Shown here piece by piece: positions 53,325 through 63,112 of a DNA stretch of 64,000 nucleotides (its first letter is position 1; each line of letters begins with the position of its first letter). The notes under the pieces were generated by a model, which saw only the letters and a list, made by a program, of their open reading frames with translations, ran no database searches and was not told where the DNA came from. Source of the DNA: UBA5859 sp041940025 (GTDB lineage: Bacteria > Pseudomonadota > Gammaproteobacteria > UBA5859); NCBI GenBank assembly GCA_041940025.1, contig JBGTSY010000004.1, positions 163,731 through 227,730 of the forward strand. Reading direction: 5' to 3'. The position numbers and the translations under genes were made by a program.

Positions 53325-54490
53325 TTTGTTTCTCCAACCGCTTGTACAATTTTCTCAGCCGCATCTGTCAAACCATTTGCGGGCTGTAAATTTAACCCAC
53401 TGTCAGCCAATTTTTGTGAACCCAACGGCGCATTGTTGCCTTCTAATCTCACCACAACCGGTACGGTAACACCCACCTCTTGCACCGCATCGATAATACC
53501 CTCAGCGATTAAATCGCAACGCACAATACCCCCAAAAATGTTCACCAACACACCTTTGACTTTGTCGTCAGAGAGAATAATTTTAAAGGCTTCTGCCACA
53601 CGCTCTTTGGTGGCACCCCCGCCCACGTCGAGAAAATTAGCCGGTTCACCGCCGTGGAGTTTAATCACATCCATTGTCGCCATTGCCAGTCCTGCACCGT
53701 TAACCATACAGCCGATGTCGCCATCCAAAGAGATGTAATTCAGATCAAATTCTTTGGCACGATGTTCCTTCTCATCTTCCTGGGACGCATCATTTAGTTC
53801 GGTTAGCTTAGGATGGCGAAACAACGCATTGTCATCAAGACTCACCTTCCCATCAAGACACAGCAGATCGCCCTGTTGTGTCACCACCAGTGGATTGACT
53901 TCTACCAAGCTTAAGTCACAACTGGTAAACATAGTGGCCAACCCCTGCATCAGTTTTGCACACTGCTTGATTTGATCTCCTGTTAAACCTAAGGCAAAGG
54001 CCACCTCACGGGTTTGATAAGGCATCAATCCCACCATAGGATCCACTGTGACTTTGATAATCTTCTCGGGTGTGTCGGCAGCGACTTTTTCTATTTCCAC
54101 GCCGCCTTCGGTGGAAGCCATTATCACGATACGTTGGCTCGCTCTATCTACGACAGCGCCGAGGTAAAGCTCCCTATCTATATCACACACTTCTTCAATC
54201 AACAGTGCATTGACTGGCTGCCCGCTCGCATCTGTCTGATAGGTCACAAGACGAGTCCCCAATTTTTCCTCTGCGAAGACACGGGCCTCATCCGCACTAG
54301 CCACTAATTTTACGCCACCCGCTTTACCGCGGCCGCCCGCATGAACCTGCGCTTTCGCGGCCCATTTTGATCCGGCCAGTGCATTCACGGCCTCTACGGC
54401 TTCTTCTGCAGTTGTGGCCACCTCACCTTTAGGCACGGGGATCTGATATTGTGCAAAAAGGGCTTTTGCTTGATATTCATGTAAGTTCAC
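53321..54490 (-). CDS. sucC: succinyl-CoA synthetase beta subunit SucC
   Basis: Nucleotide-grasp subunit of succinyl-CoA synthetase. The 389-residue protein starts MNLHEYQAKALFAQYQIPVPKGEVA with a GTG codon and GGAG upstream. AKAQVHAGGRGKAGGVKL and the DGDIGCMVNGAGLAMATMD plus NFLDVGGGATKE segments are intact. ADP versus GDP preference cannot be read with confidence. A 30-base stem-loop sits just before it, right after the lpd stop. Confidence 0.97.
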   Translation of the reverse strand: MNLHEYQAKALFAQYQIPVPKGEVATTAEEAVEAVNALAGSKWAAKAQVHAGGRGKAGGVKLVASADEARVFAEEKLGTRLVTYQTDASGQPVNALLIEEVCDIDRELYLGAVVDRASQRIVIMASTEGGVEIEKVAADTPEKIIKVTVDPMVGLMPYQTREVAFALGLTGDQIKQCAKLMQGLATMFTSCDLSLVEVNPLVVTQQGDLLCLDGKVSLDDNALFRHPKLTELNDASQEDEKEHRAKEFDLNYISLDGDIGCMVNGAGLAMATMDVIKLHGGEPANFLDVGGGATKERVAEAFKIILSDDKVKGVLVNIFGGIVRCDLIAEGIIDAVQEVGVTVPVVVRLEGNNAPLGSQKLADSGLNLQPANGLTDAAEKIVQAVGETK

Positions 54491-54506
54491 TGATGGAGTC
54501 TCCTAG

Positions 54507-54536
54507 CCGAGGGTGCATGCGATGACACCTACTCGG
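54507..54536 (-). other. compact stem-loop filling the lpd-sucC gap
   Basis: On the minus strand CCGAG pairs with CTCGG, then GGTG with CACC and CAT with ATG around a CGC loop, with a TA and a T bulge. It starts two bases after the lpd stop and ends three or four bases before the sucC GGAG site. No T-run follows, so it is not a terminator. It is a candidate leader or processing element; Weinberg and colleagues described a sucC RNA motif in related bacteria, which it may correspond to, but I cannot test this. Confidence 0.45.
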
Positions 54537-54538
54537 TT

Positions 54539-55960
54539 TTACATATGAATCATTCGATCATTGAGTCCTAATGCTGCTTCGTGAATAGCTTCTGCTAATG
54601 TAGGATGAGCATGCATGGTTAAGGCGATGTCTTCTGCAGTGGCGCGATATTCCATCGCCAACACCAACTCCGCAATCAATTCAGAGGCGTTTGGCCCAAA
54701 TATATGCGCACCTAAAATTTCATCCGATTGCGCATCGGCGATCAGTTTCACCATACCTTCGGTGGATTCCATCGCCTTCGCACGACCGCTGGCCATAAAC
54801 GGAAATTGAGCCGTTTTGATGTTGCGACCTTCATCTTTTAATGCGGCCTCAGATTTACCCACCCATGCCACTTCGGGCCAGGTATAGATCACGTTGGGAA
54901 TCAAAGCGTAATTGAGGTGTCCTTTTAAACCGGCAATACATTCCGCCGCCATCACACCTTCTTCTGAAGCCTTGTGTGCTAACATGGGTCCACGCACCAC
55001 GTCCCCGATTGCATAGATATTACTGACGTTGGTGTGACACTGATCATCCACTAATATATAGCCGCGATCATCATGCTGCACACCTGCGGCACCTAAGTTG
55101 AGTTCTTCGGTGAGTGGACGACGCCCTACGGCAACGATCAATTTGTCAAAGATCGCTTCATGGGTTCCCTGTTGATCTTCATAACTCACCTTGACCTGAT
55201 TATTTTCTATTTCTGTTGCCGTGACTTTTGTGTTTAAGCGAATATCCATTCCCTGCTTGCGCAGTGATTTTTCTACTGCCTTGGCAATTTGACGATCCGC
55301 TGCCGGTAAAAATTCCGCCAGTGCTTCAAACAACACCACTTCACTGCCCAATCGACGCCACACACTACCCAGCTCCAGACCGATGACACCTGCACCAATG
55401 ACACCCAATCGTTCGGGCACGCGATCAAAAGCCAATGCACCACTGTTCTCTACGATTTGTGGATAATCAAATGACGCCATCGGAAGTTCGACAGGGACCG
55501 ATCCAGTAGCGATAATAATATTGTCCGCTCGAAGAGAGCTGATTTTGCCATCTTGACCAGTGATTTCTAGATCATTCGCAGAGGCGAAGGAAACCTGACC
55601 AGAAATCAGTTCAATGTGATGTTTTTTAAATAGGCTGGCAATGCCCATTGTATTGCTGCGCACTATCTTATTTTTGCGCGCCATCATTTTTTCTACATCG
55701 AGTGTCACCTCACCTGCGTCTACGCCATGCAGCCCCAGTTCGCCTGACGCGAGCCGATAGTAGTGTTCAGACGAATCCAACAATGCTTTTGAAGGGATAC
55801 AACCCACATTGGAACAGGTACCACCGAGTTGAATTTTATCCCCTGTAACCCATTTTTCGATACAGACTGTTTTGAGTCCTAATTGTGCGGCACGAATCGC
55901 CGCCACATATCCCCCAGGACCTGCACCGATGACTGCTACCTGATAGTTTTCATCGCTCAT
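54539..55960 (-). CDS. lpdA: dihydrolipoyl dehydrogenase (E3)
   Basis: FAD enzyme that reoxidises dihydrolipoyl groups on SucB, passing electrons to NAD. 473 residues. FAD-binding VAVIGAGPGGYVAAIRAAQLG, redox-active disulfide GGTCSNVGCIPSKALL, NAD-binding GVIGAGVIGLELGSVW and C-terminal His/Glu of HAHPTLAEAIHEA are intact. Start at ATG 55960, with AAAGGA about 11 bases upstream. Next to sucB, so most likely the 2-oxoglutarate dehydrogenase-specific E3, as Pseudomonas LpdG. Confidence 0.96.
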   Translation of the reverse strand: MSDENYQVAVIGAGPGGYVAAIRAAQLGLKTVCIEKWVTGDKIQLGGTCSNVGCIPSKALLDSSEHYYRLASGELGLHGVDAGEVTLDVEKMMARKNKIVRSNTMGIASLFKKHHIELISGQVSFASANDLEITGQDGKISSLRADNIIIATGSVPVELPMASFDYPQIVENSGALAFDRVPERLGVIGAGVIGLELGSVWRRLGSEVVLFEALAEFLPAADRQIAKAVEKSLRKQGMDIRLNTKVTATEIENNQVKVSYEDQQGTHEAIFDKLIVAVGRRPLTEELNLGAAGVQHDDRGYILVDDQCHTNVSNIYAIGDVVRGPMLAHKASEEGVMAAECIAGLKGHLNYALIPNVIYTWPEVAWVGKSEAALKDEGRNIKTAQFPFMASGRAKAMESTEGMVKLIADAQSDEILGAHIFGPNASELIAELVLAMEYRATAEDIALTMHAHPTLAEAIHEAALGLNDRMIHM

Positions 55961-56014
55961 TGACAGCAAATCCTTTCTGTTGATTGATACGATTTTTAGA
56001 GAATGACTGCTCTG

Positions 56015-57271
56015 TTAAATCTGTAAGATTAAGCGAGCCGGATCTTCAATCGCATTTTTAATAGTGAGTAGAAACTGTACCGCTTCGCGACCATCAATTA
56101 AACGATGATCATAAGACAGTGCTAAATACATCATCGGACGAATGACTATTTCCCCCTCTACCACCACAGGTCGTTGTGTAATATTGTGCAAGCCTAATAT
56201 CCCTGTTTGTGGGGGATTTAAGATGGGAGTAGACAACATAGAACCAAACACACCACCATTAGAAATAGTAAAAGTGCCACCTGTTAGCTCTTCAATGGTC
56301 AACTTACCCTCTTGCGCTTTGACACCCATCTCTTTTATCGATAACTCGATTTCAGCGAGCGACATTTTGTCTGCATCACGCAGAATGGGCACCACCAGCC
56401 CCCGGGGCGAGCCCACTGCCACGCCAATGTCGTAATACCCATGATAGACCACATCTTTACCATCAATTGAGGCATTCACTGCGGGAAATTTCTTTAACGC
56501 CTCGACAGTCGCTTTGGTAAACAGAGACATGAATCCAAGCTTCACATCGTGCTCTTTAACGAACTGATCTTGATATTTTTTGCGCATGTTGATGACCGCT
56601 TGCATATCCACTTCGTTAAACGTGGTCAATATCGCAGCTGTCTGCTGTGATTGCACCAATCGTTCCGCGATACGTTGGCGCAAACGAGACATGGGCACCC
56701 GTTCCTCGGGACGGCCCGATTCCCCCACAGAGACAATATCTTTCTCACTGGGAGCCGACACCGTCGCACTGGGCTCAGCATCGGGTTGCGCGACATCGCC
56801 CCTGGCTTCGGCCAAATGTGACGCCACATCCTGTTTGCTCACTCGATTATCTTTAGCGGTACCTGTGAGCGCAGTGACGTCTAATTCTGTTTCACTCGCC
56901 AGCCGTCTGGCAGCGGGACTGAGTTTGACCTCTTGTGTCTTCGGCTCGCCTTCCTGTGTCCTGCTTGTATGAGTCTCTGGCGTATCTGAAGTTGCGGCCG
57001 ATGCACGTTCAGTCGGGGCTTCTGAAGCGACACCTTCTGTGTCTATGTAGCCTAAGATCTCTTCGCTTGTGACCACCTCTCCACCAGACTTGACGATTTT
57101 ATTGATCACACCCTCTTGGATGGCCGGCACCTCTAGTACGACTTTGTCGGTCTCGATATCGATCAAATTCTGGCCCCTGGATACCGCATCCCCTTCTTTC
57201 ACCTGCCAATCCAACAGAGTGCCTTCTGACACTGACTCAGAAAATACGGGTACTTTAATCTCCACTATCAT
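56015..57271 (-). CDS. sucB: 2-oxoglutarate dehydrogenase E2 component SucB
   Basis: Dihydrolipoyl succinyltransferase core of the complex. 418 residues: one lipoyl domain with the modified Lys in IETDKVVLE near residue 43, an Ala/Glu/Ser-rich linker, a peripheral-subunit-binding domain (KLSPAARRLASETELDVTALTGTAKDNRVSKQDV), and the catalytic domain ending with HRLIDGREAV, which holds the active His and Asp. One lipoyl domain is usual for SucB. Follows sucA by about 50 bases. Confidence 0.97.
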   Translation of the reverse strand: MIVEIKVPVFSESVSEGTLLDWQVKEGDAVSRGQNLIDIETDKVVLEVPAIQEGVINKIVKSGGEVVTSEEILGYIDTEGVASEAPTERASAATSDTPETHTSRTQEGEPKTQEVKLSPAARRLASETELDVTALTGTAKDNRVSKQDVASHLAEARGDVAQPDAEPSATVSAPSEKDIVSVGESGRPEERVPMSRLRQRIAERLVQSQQTAAILTTFNEVDMQAVINMRKKYQDQFVKEHDVKLGFMSLFTKATVEALKKFPAVNASIDGKDVVYHGYYDIGVAVGSPRGLVVPILRDADKMSLAEIELSIKEMGVKAQEGKLTIEELTGGTFTISNGGVFGSMLSTPILNPPQTGILGLHNITQRPVVVEGEIVIRPMMYLALSYDHRLIDGREAVQFLLTIKNAIEDPARLILQI

Positions 57272-57319
57272 GTTGTGTGTCCTTTCGCCACTACAGTTTA
57301 ATTCCCTTGATGGCTTGTC

Positions 57320-60148
57320 TTACACTAAAAACGCCATGTCTATCACGGCTCTCTGTTGCTCCATATGTTTACGATAAGATCCCACCGCAGGAGACGCACT
57401 GGCCATACGCCCAGCGTACGCCACTCGCTGATTGGGCAGTGCCGCACGTTCAAAGTGGTGTCTCAGTCGATGCCATGCGCCCATGTTTTTAGGCTCCTCC
57501 TGGCACCAAACTAAAGTTTCCGCATTGGGGTATTGGTGAACCACCTCTGCCAACGCTTCTGCGGGGACAGGATAAAGCTGCTCCACTCTGACAATGGCTA
57601 CTTCCTTATCCAGGTTGCGCTCCTCTCGAGCGGCGACTAACTCATAATAAATTTTCCCGCTACACAAAATGACCTTTTGTACTTGCTCCCGCTCTAAATC
57701 CTTTTCTTCAGGAATCACCAACTGGAATCCTCCTGAAGTCAAATCCTCAAGGGTAGAGGTGGAAGCTTTGTGACGTAATAAACTTTTCGGCATCATCACA
57801 ATTAACGGATTACGCAATTTGCGTATCATCTGTCTGCGTAACATGTGAAATAGCTGGGCTGGTGTGCTGGGGACCACCACATGCATGTTGTTTTCCGCAC
57901 AAAGTTGTAGAAACCTTTCCAGCCGTGCAGATGAATGTTCGGGCCCTTGTCCTTCGAAGCCATGGGGTAAGAAAAGTGTTAGAGCCGACAATCTCTCCCA
58001 CTTCGATTCCGAAGAGCTGATAAATTGATCTATCACCACCTGAGCGCCATTCGCAAAATCACCAAATTGAGCCTCCCATATCACCAAGGATTGCGGATCT
58101 GTGGAAGAGTATCCAAATTCAAACCCCAATACCGCCTCTTCAGATAACAAGGAGTCAATCACCAAAAAATGTGCATCGACCCCTTCGATATGTTGCAACG
58201 GCAGATACCGTTCGCCAGTGGTTTGATCATGTAACACTGAATGCCGATGAGAAAACGTACCGCGACCGCAATCCTGACCGGACAGTCGCACCGGATATCC
58301 GTCCTCAAGCAAACTGGCATAGGCTAGGGTTTCTGCATATCCCCAATCCATAGGTTGATTACCCTTGCCCATCTCCTCTCGAGTCTTGAGTAACTTGACA
58401 ATCCTGGGATGAAGATTCAAATCTTCAGGAATGTGCGACAAACTGGCGGCCAATCGACTCAGACGTTGTTCGGAGATAGCCGTCTCTACAACGGTATCCC
58501 AAGTGGCGTCCAGATACGGAGTCCAATCAATCATCTTCGGTGAGACAAAGCCATCCAACACGTTCGGCGCCACGCAGATCCCTTCATCCAACTTGGCCTG
58601 ATAACTCTTCACTTCTTGCTCTACGTCTTCCGACTGTATCACCTGTTCATCAATCAACTGATTTGAATATTTCTGTGCAGTGGTCTCAATGGCTCGAATG
58701 TGCTGATACATCACGGGTTGCGTCATAGAGGGCTCATCCGCTTCATTGTGGCCATGGCGTCGATAACACACCATGTCAATCACCACGTCCCGTCCGAAAC
58801 GCATACGATAGTCCAATGCCATCTGCGATGCCCAAACCACCGCCTCTGGGCGATCACCATTCACATGAATAATGGGCGCTTGCACCATCTTTGCCACGTC
58901 AGTGCAATATAGCGTTGACCGCGTATCAAGAGGATCACTGGTGGTAAAACCAATTTGATTATTCACCACGATGTGGATGGTACCACCAGTGGAGAAACCA
59001 CGAGTGTGCGCCAAATTCAATGTTTCCATCACCACACCCTGACCGGCAAATGCAGCATCACCATGCAACAGGATGGGGATCACCTGATTTCTCTTGCTGT
59101 CCTGACGACGCTCCTGGCGCGCACGCACCGAGCCTTCCACTACCGGATTAATGATTTCCAAGTGTGAGGGATTAAACGCCAAGGCGACATGAACCAATCC
59201 GCCCGGAGTGTTGATATCGGATGAAAATCCCATGTGATACTTCACATCACCTGCGCCCGTGTGTGTGTGTTTATCGTCAAACTCAGAGAAGAGGCCTTCG
59301 GGTTTCTTGCCCACCACATTCACGAGCACATTTAACCGTCCTCGGTGCGCCATGCCTACCACTATCTCTTTCACGCCCACGCTACCGGCGGACTGGATAA
59401 GGTTGTGCATCATTGGAATCAAACTTTCTCCGCCTTCCAATGAAAAGCGTTTTTGGCCCACATAACGGGTATGCAAATAGTGCTCTAAGCCTTCCGCTGC
59501 CATCACCTGTTGCCAGATCAGGCGACGTCTCTCCGGCGTGTAGTTCGGGGTACCGGCAAATTCCTCGATACGAGACTGGATCCACCGCCGCTGCTCAGTG
59601 TCCGTGATATGGCGGTATTCGATTCCCACTGGACCACAATAGGTCTGCCGGACTATTTGATAAATTTCCCGAAGCGTTGCTTTTTTTCCACCGTGCAGGC
59701 TGCCACCGTGGAAAACTTTATCTAGATCGGTCTCGCTGAGACCATGGTACTCAAGCTGTAGATCGGGTACTTGAACTCGATCCGTTAAATGTAACGGCTC
59801 AATATCGGCTTGCTGGTGGCCTCGCTGTCTATAAGAATTAATCAACGAAAGGACAGCAAGCTGTTGTTTTTCTTGGTTAGTAACCCGATCAAACAATTCT
59901 CCGGACAGGGCTTTGTTCTGCCCATTTAGCTTTGCTAATGCTTTAAATTTCTCACGCACGTGGGCGTGGGACACCGCGCCGCCACTGCGCCCCACTTCGG
60001 CATCAAACTGCTCAAAGAGATGACGCCAATTTTCCGGGATTGCCGCCGGTTGAGTTAAATAGGTTTCGTAGAGTGCCTCGATGAAGGAAGCATTGACATC
60101 GTTCAGAAATGAACTGGATCTAAATTTTTCAAATTGTGGATCAGACAT
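57320..60148 (-). CDS. sucA: 2-oxoglutarate dehydrogenase E1 component SucA
   Basis: Thiamine-diphosphate decarboxylase that starts the complex. 942 residues from MSDPQFEKFRSSSFLNDVNASFIEALYETYL, where the conserved N-terminus begins. TPP-binding GDAAFAGQGVVMETLNL, EIVVGMAHRGRLNVLVNVV and the C-terminal FGEFSNGAQ-type segment (here FGDFANGAQVVIDQF) are present. A longer form from 60181 exists but adds no known homology. A long stem-loop precedes it in the sdhB-sucA gap, suggesting separate control from sdh. Confidence 0.96.
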   Translation of the reverse strand: MSDPQFEKFRSSSFLNDVNASFIEALYETYLTQPAAIPENWRHLFEQFDAEVGRSGGAVSHAHVREKFKALAKLNGQNKALSGELFDRVTNQEKQQLAVLSLINSYRQRGHQQADIEPLHLTDRVQVPDLQLEYHGLSETDLDKVFHGGSLHGGKKATLREIYQIVRQTYCGPVGIEYRHITDTEQRRWIQSRIEEFAGTPNYTPERRRLIWQQVMAAEGLEHYLHTRYVGQKRFSLEGGESLIPMMHNLIQSAGSVGVKEIVVGMAHRGRLNVLVNVVGKKPEGLFSEFDDKHTHTGAGDVKYHMGFSSDINTPGGLVHVALAFNPSHLEIINPVVEGSVRARQERRQDSKRNQVIPILLHGDAAFAGQGVVMETLNLAHTRGFSTGGTIHIVVNNQIGFTTSDPLDTRSTLYCTDVAKMVQAPIIHVNGDRPEAVVWASQMALDYRMRFGRDVVIDMVCYRRHGHNEADEPSMTQPVMYQHIRAIETTAQKYSNQLIDEQVIQSEDVEQEVKSYQAKLDEGICVAPNVLDGFVSPKMIDWTPYLDATWDTVVETAISEQRLSRLAASLSHIPEDLNLHPRIVKLLKTREEMGKGNQPMDWGYAETLAYASLLEDGYPVRLSGQDCGRGTFSHRHSVLHDQTTGERYLPLQHIEGVDAHFLVIDSLLSEEAVLGFEFGYSSTDPQSLVIWEAQFGDFANGAQVVIDQFISSSESKWERLSALTLFLPHGFEGQGPEHSSARLERFLQLCAENNMHVVVPSTPAQLFHMLRRQMIRKLRNPLIVMMPKSLLRHKASTSTLEDLTSGGFQLVIPEEKDLEREQVQKVILCSGKIYYELVAAREERNLDKEVAIVRVEQLYPVPAEALAEVVHQYPNAETLVWCQEEPKNMGAWHRLRHHFERAALPNQRVAYAGRMASASPAVGSYRKHMEQQRAVIDMAFLV

Positions 60149-60203
60149 GAGATCGCATTGTTCCCTTGCGAATAAGCCCATAACCCTGAAAGACTAAAGG
60201 CGT

Positions 60204-60259
60204 GATGTAACAAAATCTCTGGTGGGTGGCCGCCCAAGGAGATCCTTTTAAGTTACATC
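60204..60259 (-). other. long stem-loop between sdhB and sucA
   Basis: Eight bases, GATGTAAC at 60204-60211 on the plus strand, pair perfectly with GTTACATC at 60252-60259. Inside lie AAA/TTT, ATCTC/GAGAT and TGGG/CCCA pairings separated by a CC bulge and a small internal loop. The gap between sdhB and sucA is otherwise unstructured. It could be a cis-acting RNA, for instance of the sucA-II class reported for Pseudomonadales. Assignment is inference. Confidence 0.5.
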
Positions 60260-60295
60260 GGCACCTCAGCTATCGAGGACGACACCTAATTAGGT

Positions 60296-60994
60296 TCAGA
60301 TACTCTTTTTTAAAATCAGCGACCGAACCTGACCAATTGCCTCGGTAGGATTTAGTCCTTTGGGGCACGCATCCACACAATTCATAATACTATGACAGCG
60401 AAACACACTATCGGGATCATCCAGTTTGCTCAAGCGCTCCTCGGTGTGTGTGTCTCGACTATCGGCGATGAAACGATAGGCTTGGAGCAAACCCGCCGGT
60501 CCAACAAACTTATCGGGAGCCCACCAAAAAGAAGGACACGAGGTGGAGCAGCATGCGCATAGAATACACTCATACAGGCCGTCTAATTTTTCCCTGTCCT
60601 CTGGTGACTGCAATCGTTCTGAATCACTGGGCAGCTCATCACTAATTAAATAAGGATCAATTCGTTCATAGTTTTTATAGAACTGATCCAAATCTACGAT
60701 CAGATCGCGAACAACCGGCATACCCGGCAATGGACGAATTTTTATGGGCTCTTTTAATGAAGACAACGGGGTAATACAGGCCAATCCATTTTTACCATTG
60801 ATATTCATCCCATCTGAACCACAGACGCCCTCGCGACAGGAACGCCTAAAACTTAAAGTTTCATCTTGTGCTTTAAGAAGTAACAGGGCATCCAGCAGCA
60901 TCATGTCTTCGTCAGGACCAATTTCCAGATCGTAGTCCTGTAGATAAGGTTTGCTGTCGGTTTCGGGATTAAATCGATAGATTGAAAAACGCAT
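60296..60994 (-). CDS. sdhB: succinate dehydrogenase iron-sulfur subunit SdhB
   Basis: Carries electrons from SdhA to the quinone site. 232 residues; three iron-sulfur binding sets are visible: SCREGVCGSDG with the following Cys of ACITPL for the 2Fe-2S cluster, CILCACCSTSC for the 4Fe-4S and CHSIMNCVDACPKGLNP for the 3Fe-4S cluster. The start MRFSIYRFNPETD matches the gammaproteobacterial type. It begins two bases after the sdhA stop. Peripheral to the inner membrane, bound to SdhC/SdhD. Confidence 0.97.
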   Translation of the reverse strand: MRFSIYRFNPETDSKPYLQDYDLEIGPDEDMMLLDALLLLKAQDETLSFRRSCREGVCGSDGMNINGKNGLACITPLSSLKEPIKIRPLPGMPVVRDLIVDLDQFYKNYERIDPYLISDELPSDSERLQSPEDREKLDGLYECILCACCSTSCPSFWWAPDKFVGPAGLLQAYRFIADSRDTHTEERLSKLDDPDSVFRCHSIMNCVDACPKGLNPTEAIGQVRSLILKKSI

Positions 60995-60996
60995 GT

Positions 60997-62760
60997 CTAA
61001 TAGGTTCGCGCTTTCGGAGGAAAGCTCTCCACTGAAATAGGTTGCAAATTAACGGGCTTGTAAATCACTCGGTCGTCCGCAAAACAGACCGTGTGTTTTA
61101 ACCATTCACCGTCATTTCTGTCAGGAAAATCAACTCTGGAATGGGCGCCCCGACTCTCTTTTCTTGTCGCAGCTGAGAGCACGCTCGCTTTCGCCACTGC
61201 CATTAGATTTTCCAACTCCAATGCCTCAATTCGTGCAGTATTATAGGCGCGGCTGTGATCCTGCAATGCGGCATGCTTTAATCGCTCCTGTAATGCACTG
61301 ATTTTTTCAATTCCTTCTTGCATCACCTCTTCGGTCCTAAAGACCGAGCAATTGTTCTGCATGGTTTTACCCATCTCTTGCCGAATGTCATCTACTTTTT
61401 CACCGGACTTGGTACTGTCCCAACGATTTAAACGCTCCAGCGCCGGCTCTAGTTCAAAGCTTCCGGAGTGATCGTCAATCTCACCCGCACGCAGTGCGTT
61501 AACCACATGATCTCCTGCGGCTCTACCAAATACCACCAAATCCAACAAGGAGTTCCCACCCAAACGGTTGGCACCATGAACAGAGACACAAGCACACTCA
61601 CCCACTGCATAGAGCCCAGAAATGATTTCGGTGCTTCCGTCGTCATGAACTGTAGTGACTTGGCCGTGATAATTGGTGGGGATCCCACCCATCATATAGT
61701 GTACCGTGGGCACCACGGGTATGGGCGTCTTAATCGGATCCACATGAGCGAAGGTAATCGCGAGTTCGCGGATCCCCGGCAACCTTTGCTTAATGATGTC
61801 ATCACCCAAATGATCTAATTTGAGCAACACATGATTCGCATCTTTGCCACACCCTCGGCCTTCACGAATTTCTACTGCCATCGCCCGCGCCACCACATCT
61901 CGGCTGGCTAAATCTTTCGCATTGGGCGCATATCGCTCCATGAAGCGTTCACCCTCGTTGTTCACCAAGTAGCCGCCTTCGCCGCGGCAACCTTCGGTAA
62001 CCAACACACCCGCACCTGAAATCCCGGTGGGATGAAATTGCCAGAACTCCATGTCCATCACCGGCAATCCGGCACGCATCGCCATGCCCAGACCGTCTCC
62101 AGTATTAATTAGGGCATTGGTTGTGGATTCATAAATACGTCCCGCACCCCCGGTGGCTAACACAGCGGCCTTGGTTTGAATAAAAACCGTTTCGCCCGTT
62201 TCGATGCAAATGGCGATGACACCCACAACATTACCCTTGGCGCCTTTTACCAAGTCCACTGCGTACCATTCGTTTAGGAATGTGGTGTCGCACTTGAGGC
62301 AGCGTTGATAGAGTGTGTGCAGCATGGTATGACCGGTCCTGTCTGCTGCTGCGCAAGTACGCGTCGCTTGCCCTCCGCTGCCAAATTCCTTGGATTGGCC
62401 ACCGAATGGACGCTGATAAATTCGACCGTCATCCAATCGGGAAAAAGGTAGCCCATAATGCTCTAACTCGATCACGACCTCGGGCGCGTTACGACACATG
62501 TATTCTATGGCATCCTGATCACCCAGGTAATCTGATCCCTTCACAGTGTCGAACATATGCCAATGCCAATTGTCAGCATCCACATTGGCTAAAGCTGCAT
62601 TGATACCGCCCTGCGCAGATACCGTATGGGATCGCGTTGGAAATACCTTTGAGATCACCGCGACGGAATATTCGGACTCGGCAAGTTGTACTGCCGCCCT
62701 CAGGCCTGCACCACCTCCCCCGATAATCACGGCATCAAAACTTCTTTGGGTGATGGCCAC
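60997..62760 (-). CDS. sdhA: succinate dehydrogenase flavoprotein subunit SdhA
   Basis: Oxidises succinate to fumarate with covalent FAD. 587 residues, one short of the E. coli protein. FAD motif DAVIIGGGGAGLRAAVQLAE; flavinylated His in RSHTVSAQGGINAAL; substrate-site segments FHPTGISGAGVLVTEG, HYMMGGIPTNYHGQ and ANRLGGNSLLDLVVFGR. It starts with GTG, four bases after the sdhD stop, with a purine run upstream. Complete. Confidence 0.97.
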   Translation of the reverse strand: MAITQRSFDAVIIGGGGAGLRAAVQLAESEYSVAVISKVFPTRSHTVSAQGGINAALANVDADNWHWHMFDTVKGSDYLGDQDAIEYMCRNAPEVVIELEHYGLPFSRLDDGRIYQRPFGGQSKEFGSGGQATRTCAAADRTGHTMLHTLYQRCLKCDTTFLNEWYAVDLVKGAKGNVVGVIAICIETGETVFIQTKAAVLATGGAGRIYESTTNALINTGDGLGMAMRAGLPVMDMEFWQFHPTGISGAGVLVTEGCRGEGGYLVNNEGERFMERYAPNAKDLASRDVVARAMAVEIREGRGCGKDANHVLLKLDHLGDDIIKQRLPGIRELAITFAHVDPIKTPIPVVPTVHYMMGGIPTNYHGQVTTVHDDGSTEIISGLYAVGECACVSVHGANRLGGNSLLDLVVFGRAAGDHVVNALRAGEIDDHSGSFELEPALERLNRWDSTKSGEKVDDIRQEMGKTMQNNCSVFRTEEVMQEGIEKISALQERLKHAALQDHSRAYNTARIEALELENLMAVAKASVLSAATRKESRGAHSRVDFPDRNDGEWLKHTVCFADDRVIYKPVNLQPISVESFPPKARTY

Positions 62761-62764
62761 TAAC

Positions 62765-63112
62765 TCATTGCCCCCATAAAATTTGAATCGCCCACAAAGT
62801 GCACATGACTAATAAAATCAAACAGCCTAATTGTGTCACTAAGCGAATATGAAACACTTTTAGATAATCCGTGGTCACCACCCAAATACCGATCCAGGCA
62901 TGTAATCCTAAGCTGAGAAAAGCCAACAAACTAAATAGCTTGAACCAGGTTGCACCAAACAGGTTCAACCACTCCGTGTAACCCAGCCCAACCCGGCCAA
63001 AGAAAAAACCGAATATAAAAATGCAATAGCATGCCAAAATGACCGCAGTCACCCGCTGCACCAAAAAGTTACGTAGGCCTGAATGACTCAATCCCAGCGC
63101 ATAACTACTCAC
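62765..63112 (-). CDS. sdhD: succinate dehydrogenase membrane anchor SdhD
   Basis: Cytochrome b556 anchor subunit with three membrane helices (residues about 14-35, 50-71 and 90-112). 115 residues, the same length as E. coli SdhD. I start at a GTG that overlaps the TGA stop of sdhC in the GTGA arrangement, with GGGGAG eight bases upstream; a TTG five codons earlier is less likely. Heme-ligand His of the family is expected near SLGLHAWIG. The Asp-Tyr pair TDYLKV, part of the quinone site, is present. Confidence 0.93.
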   Translation of the reverse strand: MSSYALGLSHSGLRNFLVQRVTAVILACYCIFIFGFFFGRVGLGYTEWLNLFGATWFKLFSLLAFLSLGLHAWIGIWVVTTDYLKVFHIRLVTQLGCLILLVMCTLWAIQILWGQ

